NCBI GenBank assembly: GCA_037446355.1 | Contig: JBBIIT010000050.1 | Span: 1-22,381 of the forward strand | Source of the DNA: Roseiarcus sp037446355 | GTDB lineage: Bacteria > Pseudomonadota > Alphaproteobacteria > Rhizobiales > Beijerinckiaceae | Direction: 5' to 3' | DNA: 22,381 bases | In this document: piece by piece, positions 21,099-22,381 of the stretch | How positions within the stretch are numbered: position 1 is the first letter of the stretch | How the letters are laid out: every line of letters starts with the position of its first letter | Translations under genes and position numbers: made by a program | The notes under the pieces: model-generated | Told to the model about the DNA's origin: nothing | Database searches by the model: none | The model's input: only the letters and a program-made list of their open reading frames with translations

Positions 21099-22381
21099 TC
21101 AGAAGCTGCGGGTGACTTCGAAGCGCGAAGCAAAGCCGCTCGCGCTGCTCTGGAAGGTGGTCGTCTGGCCCAGCGCAGGGACGCCAGCGACGTAGCCGGT
21201 CGGGGTCGAGTTCGAGGTGTTCTGATAGAGCAGTTCGAACTCGAAGTCCAAGCCCGGGACGGGGTCGTAGTGAGCGACGCCGCCGAGGATCCAGGAAGTC
21301 GAATTCGACAGCGGCGAGAAGGCCGCTTGGCTGTTCCAGTTGATCTGAGCGTAACCGCCTTCGAGCGCGCCCGAGAACTGGGCGTTGAAGTGGTGCTCGA
21401 TGTCGGCGCTGATCGACCAGGCGGTCGGGGTCGCCCAGCCGCGGGCCGGCGTGCCGTTGTAGAACGTGTCACCGACCGCCAGGGCCTGACCGTTGCCGTT
21501 GACGGCGCCGTTCTCACCCCACATTCCGTCCGGAATGCCCGAGTACCAGATCGCGTTCTGCGAATAGGCGCCCGTGACCATGATGTTGTCGCCCGCGCCC
21601 ATCGACGGCAGGTTGAACTTCACGCCCGCGTCGAGCGCCCAGCCCCACTTGTTGATGCCGGACAGACCGTCGACCGAGGTCATGTAGACGTTATGAGCAA
21701 CGCCGGCCAAGTGCGCCGAACCCCAGCTCTGAGCGACGTCCAAGCTCGCGACCATGTCGGGAGCGCGCATGCCGTTCTGAACCGCGCTGCCCAACGCGCC
21801 CATGTTGGTGCCAGGGCCGCTGACGCCGTTCGAGCCGGCGCTCTGCGCGGCGAGGGTCGCCGAAAAGCCGCCGCCGAACTGGGCGGTGTAAGCGAGCAGG
21901 TCGGGCTGGTTGAAGCCCTGCTGGTCGGGCGAGAAGAAGTCCGCCCAGGCCGGGCCGCCGCCGACGAAGGAGAAGAACGAGTTCGCCTTACCGGCGGTGA
22001 TGCCGGCCCAGTTGACGTAGGCGCGGTTGATGTAAGCGCCCGAACCCGGCGCGGCGGTCGGGTCGAAGCCGTTGGAGTTTTCGACCTGCAGCTCGATATG
22101 GCCGAGCAGCGGACCCATCGCGGTGTTGGAGACCGCGTCCATGGTTACGTTGGCGCGGGTGCTGTAACCGAAGTCGGAACGAAGGGAGGTCCCGGCGCCC
22201 GGGGCGAACGGAAAGCCGCTGCCGACAGCGAAGGCTTGGTTGAAGGTGTGGCTGACCACACCGCCGGCCGTATAAGGCACGCCGTAGGCCTGGCTCAGAT
22301 TGCCGGCCGTCAGCTGACCGGTGACATAGCCGGAGATCTTCAGGCAGGTGTCGGAGCCGGGGAGCACGAAGCCGGTGATCG
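21099..22381 (-). CDS. Outer-membrane porin, Porin_2 family (5' end outside the window)
   Basis: Trimeric general porin of alphaproteobacteria, a beta barrel that lets small solutes through the outer membrane. About 427 residues are visible; the signal peptide and first residues lie beyond the window. The visible start ITGFVLPGSDTCLKISGYV is the conserved rhizobial porin segment that precedes the first strand. Repeated amphipathic strands and Gly/Ser/Asn-rich loops follow, for example AYVNWAGITAGKANSFFSFV. The protein ends FASRFEVTRSF, with the C-terminal Phe needed for barrel assembly by the BAM complex. A GTG at 22367 lies in the frame but is internal, since the conserved frame continues upstream. 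It is transcribed alone and ends at a strong terminator. Confidence 0.93.
   Translation of the reverse strand, partial: ITGFVLPGSDTCLKISGYVTGQLTAGNLSQAYGVPYTAGGVVSHTFNQAFAVGSGFPFAPGAGTSLRSDFGYSTRANVTMDAVSNTAMGPLLGHIELQVENSNGFDPTAAPGSGAYINRAYVNWAGITAGKANSFFSFVGGGPAWADFFSPDQQGFNQPDLLAYTAQFGGGFSATLAAQSAGSNGVSGPGTNMGALGSAVQNGMRAPDMVASLDVAQSWGSAHLAGVAHNVYMTSVDGLSGINKWGWALDAGVKFNLPSMGAGDNIMVTGAYSQNAIWYSGIPDGMWGENGAVNGNGQALAVGDTFYNGTPARGWATPTAWSISADIEHHFNAQFSGALEGGYAQINWNSQAAFSPLSNSTSWILGGVAHYDPVPGLDFEFELLYQNTSNSTPTGYVAGVPALGQTTTFQSSASGFASRFEVTRSF

Overview
The window is a GC-rich bacterial chromosome segment, most likely from an alphaproteobacterium of the Hyphomicrobiales (Rhizobiales). The evidence is the alphaproteobacterial type of RpoB and L7/L12, a rhizobial-type Porin_2 outer-membrane porin, a thiCOSGED operon, and paired TadE-type pseudopilins. 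The genus cannot be fixed from the sequence alone. One 100-N scaffold gap (7841-7940) lies inside a gene and looks like an assembly artefact, because the same 55 bp flank it on both sides.

Layout. (1) 1-3268, minus strand: rplJ, rplL and the first 698 codons of rpoB, with a hairpin-rich leader before rplJ and a strong hairpin plus T-tract between rplL and rpoB. The usual rplK-rplA genes are not upstream; a divergent GT-C type membrane glycosyltransferase gene starts there instead. (2) 3941-10944, plus strand: the glycosyltransferase, a zinc alcohol dehydrogenase and an enolase-superfamily protein (the gap lies in its last codons), two overlapping TadE-like pseudopilin genes, and an ACS-type MFS transporter. 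The dehydrogenase, enolase-family protein and transporter would fit uptake and oxidation or dehydration of an organic or sugar acid, with the tadE pair lying between enzymes and transporter. (3) 10970-15506, minus strand: a DUF3095 protein with nucleotide-cyclase-like motifs, mutS, and a LysE/RhtB exporter whose start overlaps the mutS stop. (4) 15573-20908, minus strand: a complete thiamine operon, thiC-thiO-thiS-thiG-thiE-thiD, preceded by a sigma70-like promoter and a TPP riboswitch with a visible Shine-Dalgarno sequestration mechanism. (5) 21045-22381, minus strand: the 3' part of a porin gene and its perfect intrinsic terminator.

How the genes work together. ThiC makes the pyrimidine (HMP-P), ThiO oxidises glycine to the imine, ThiS carries the sulfur, ThiG builds the thiazole, ThiD phosphorylates the pyrimidine and ThiE joins the two halves. 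The operon is tightly packed with ATGA and GTGA overlaps and is probably shut off by TPP at the riboswitch. The ribosomal/RNA polymerase block carries RNA structures consistent with L10 feedback and with attenuation between rplL and rpoB. I found no convincing new multi-gene system. The best leads are the enolase-family protein with non-canonical active-site positions, the cyclase-like DUF3095 protein, the orphan TadE pair, and the RNA structures of the rplJL-rpoB operon.
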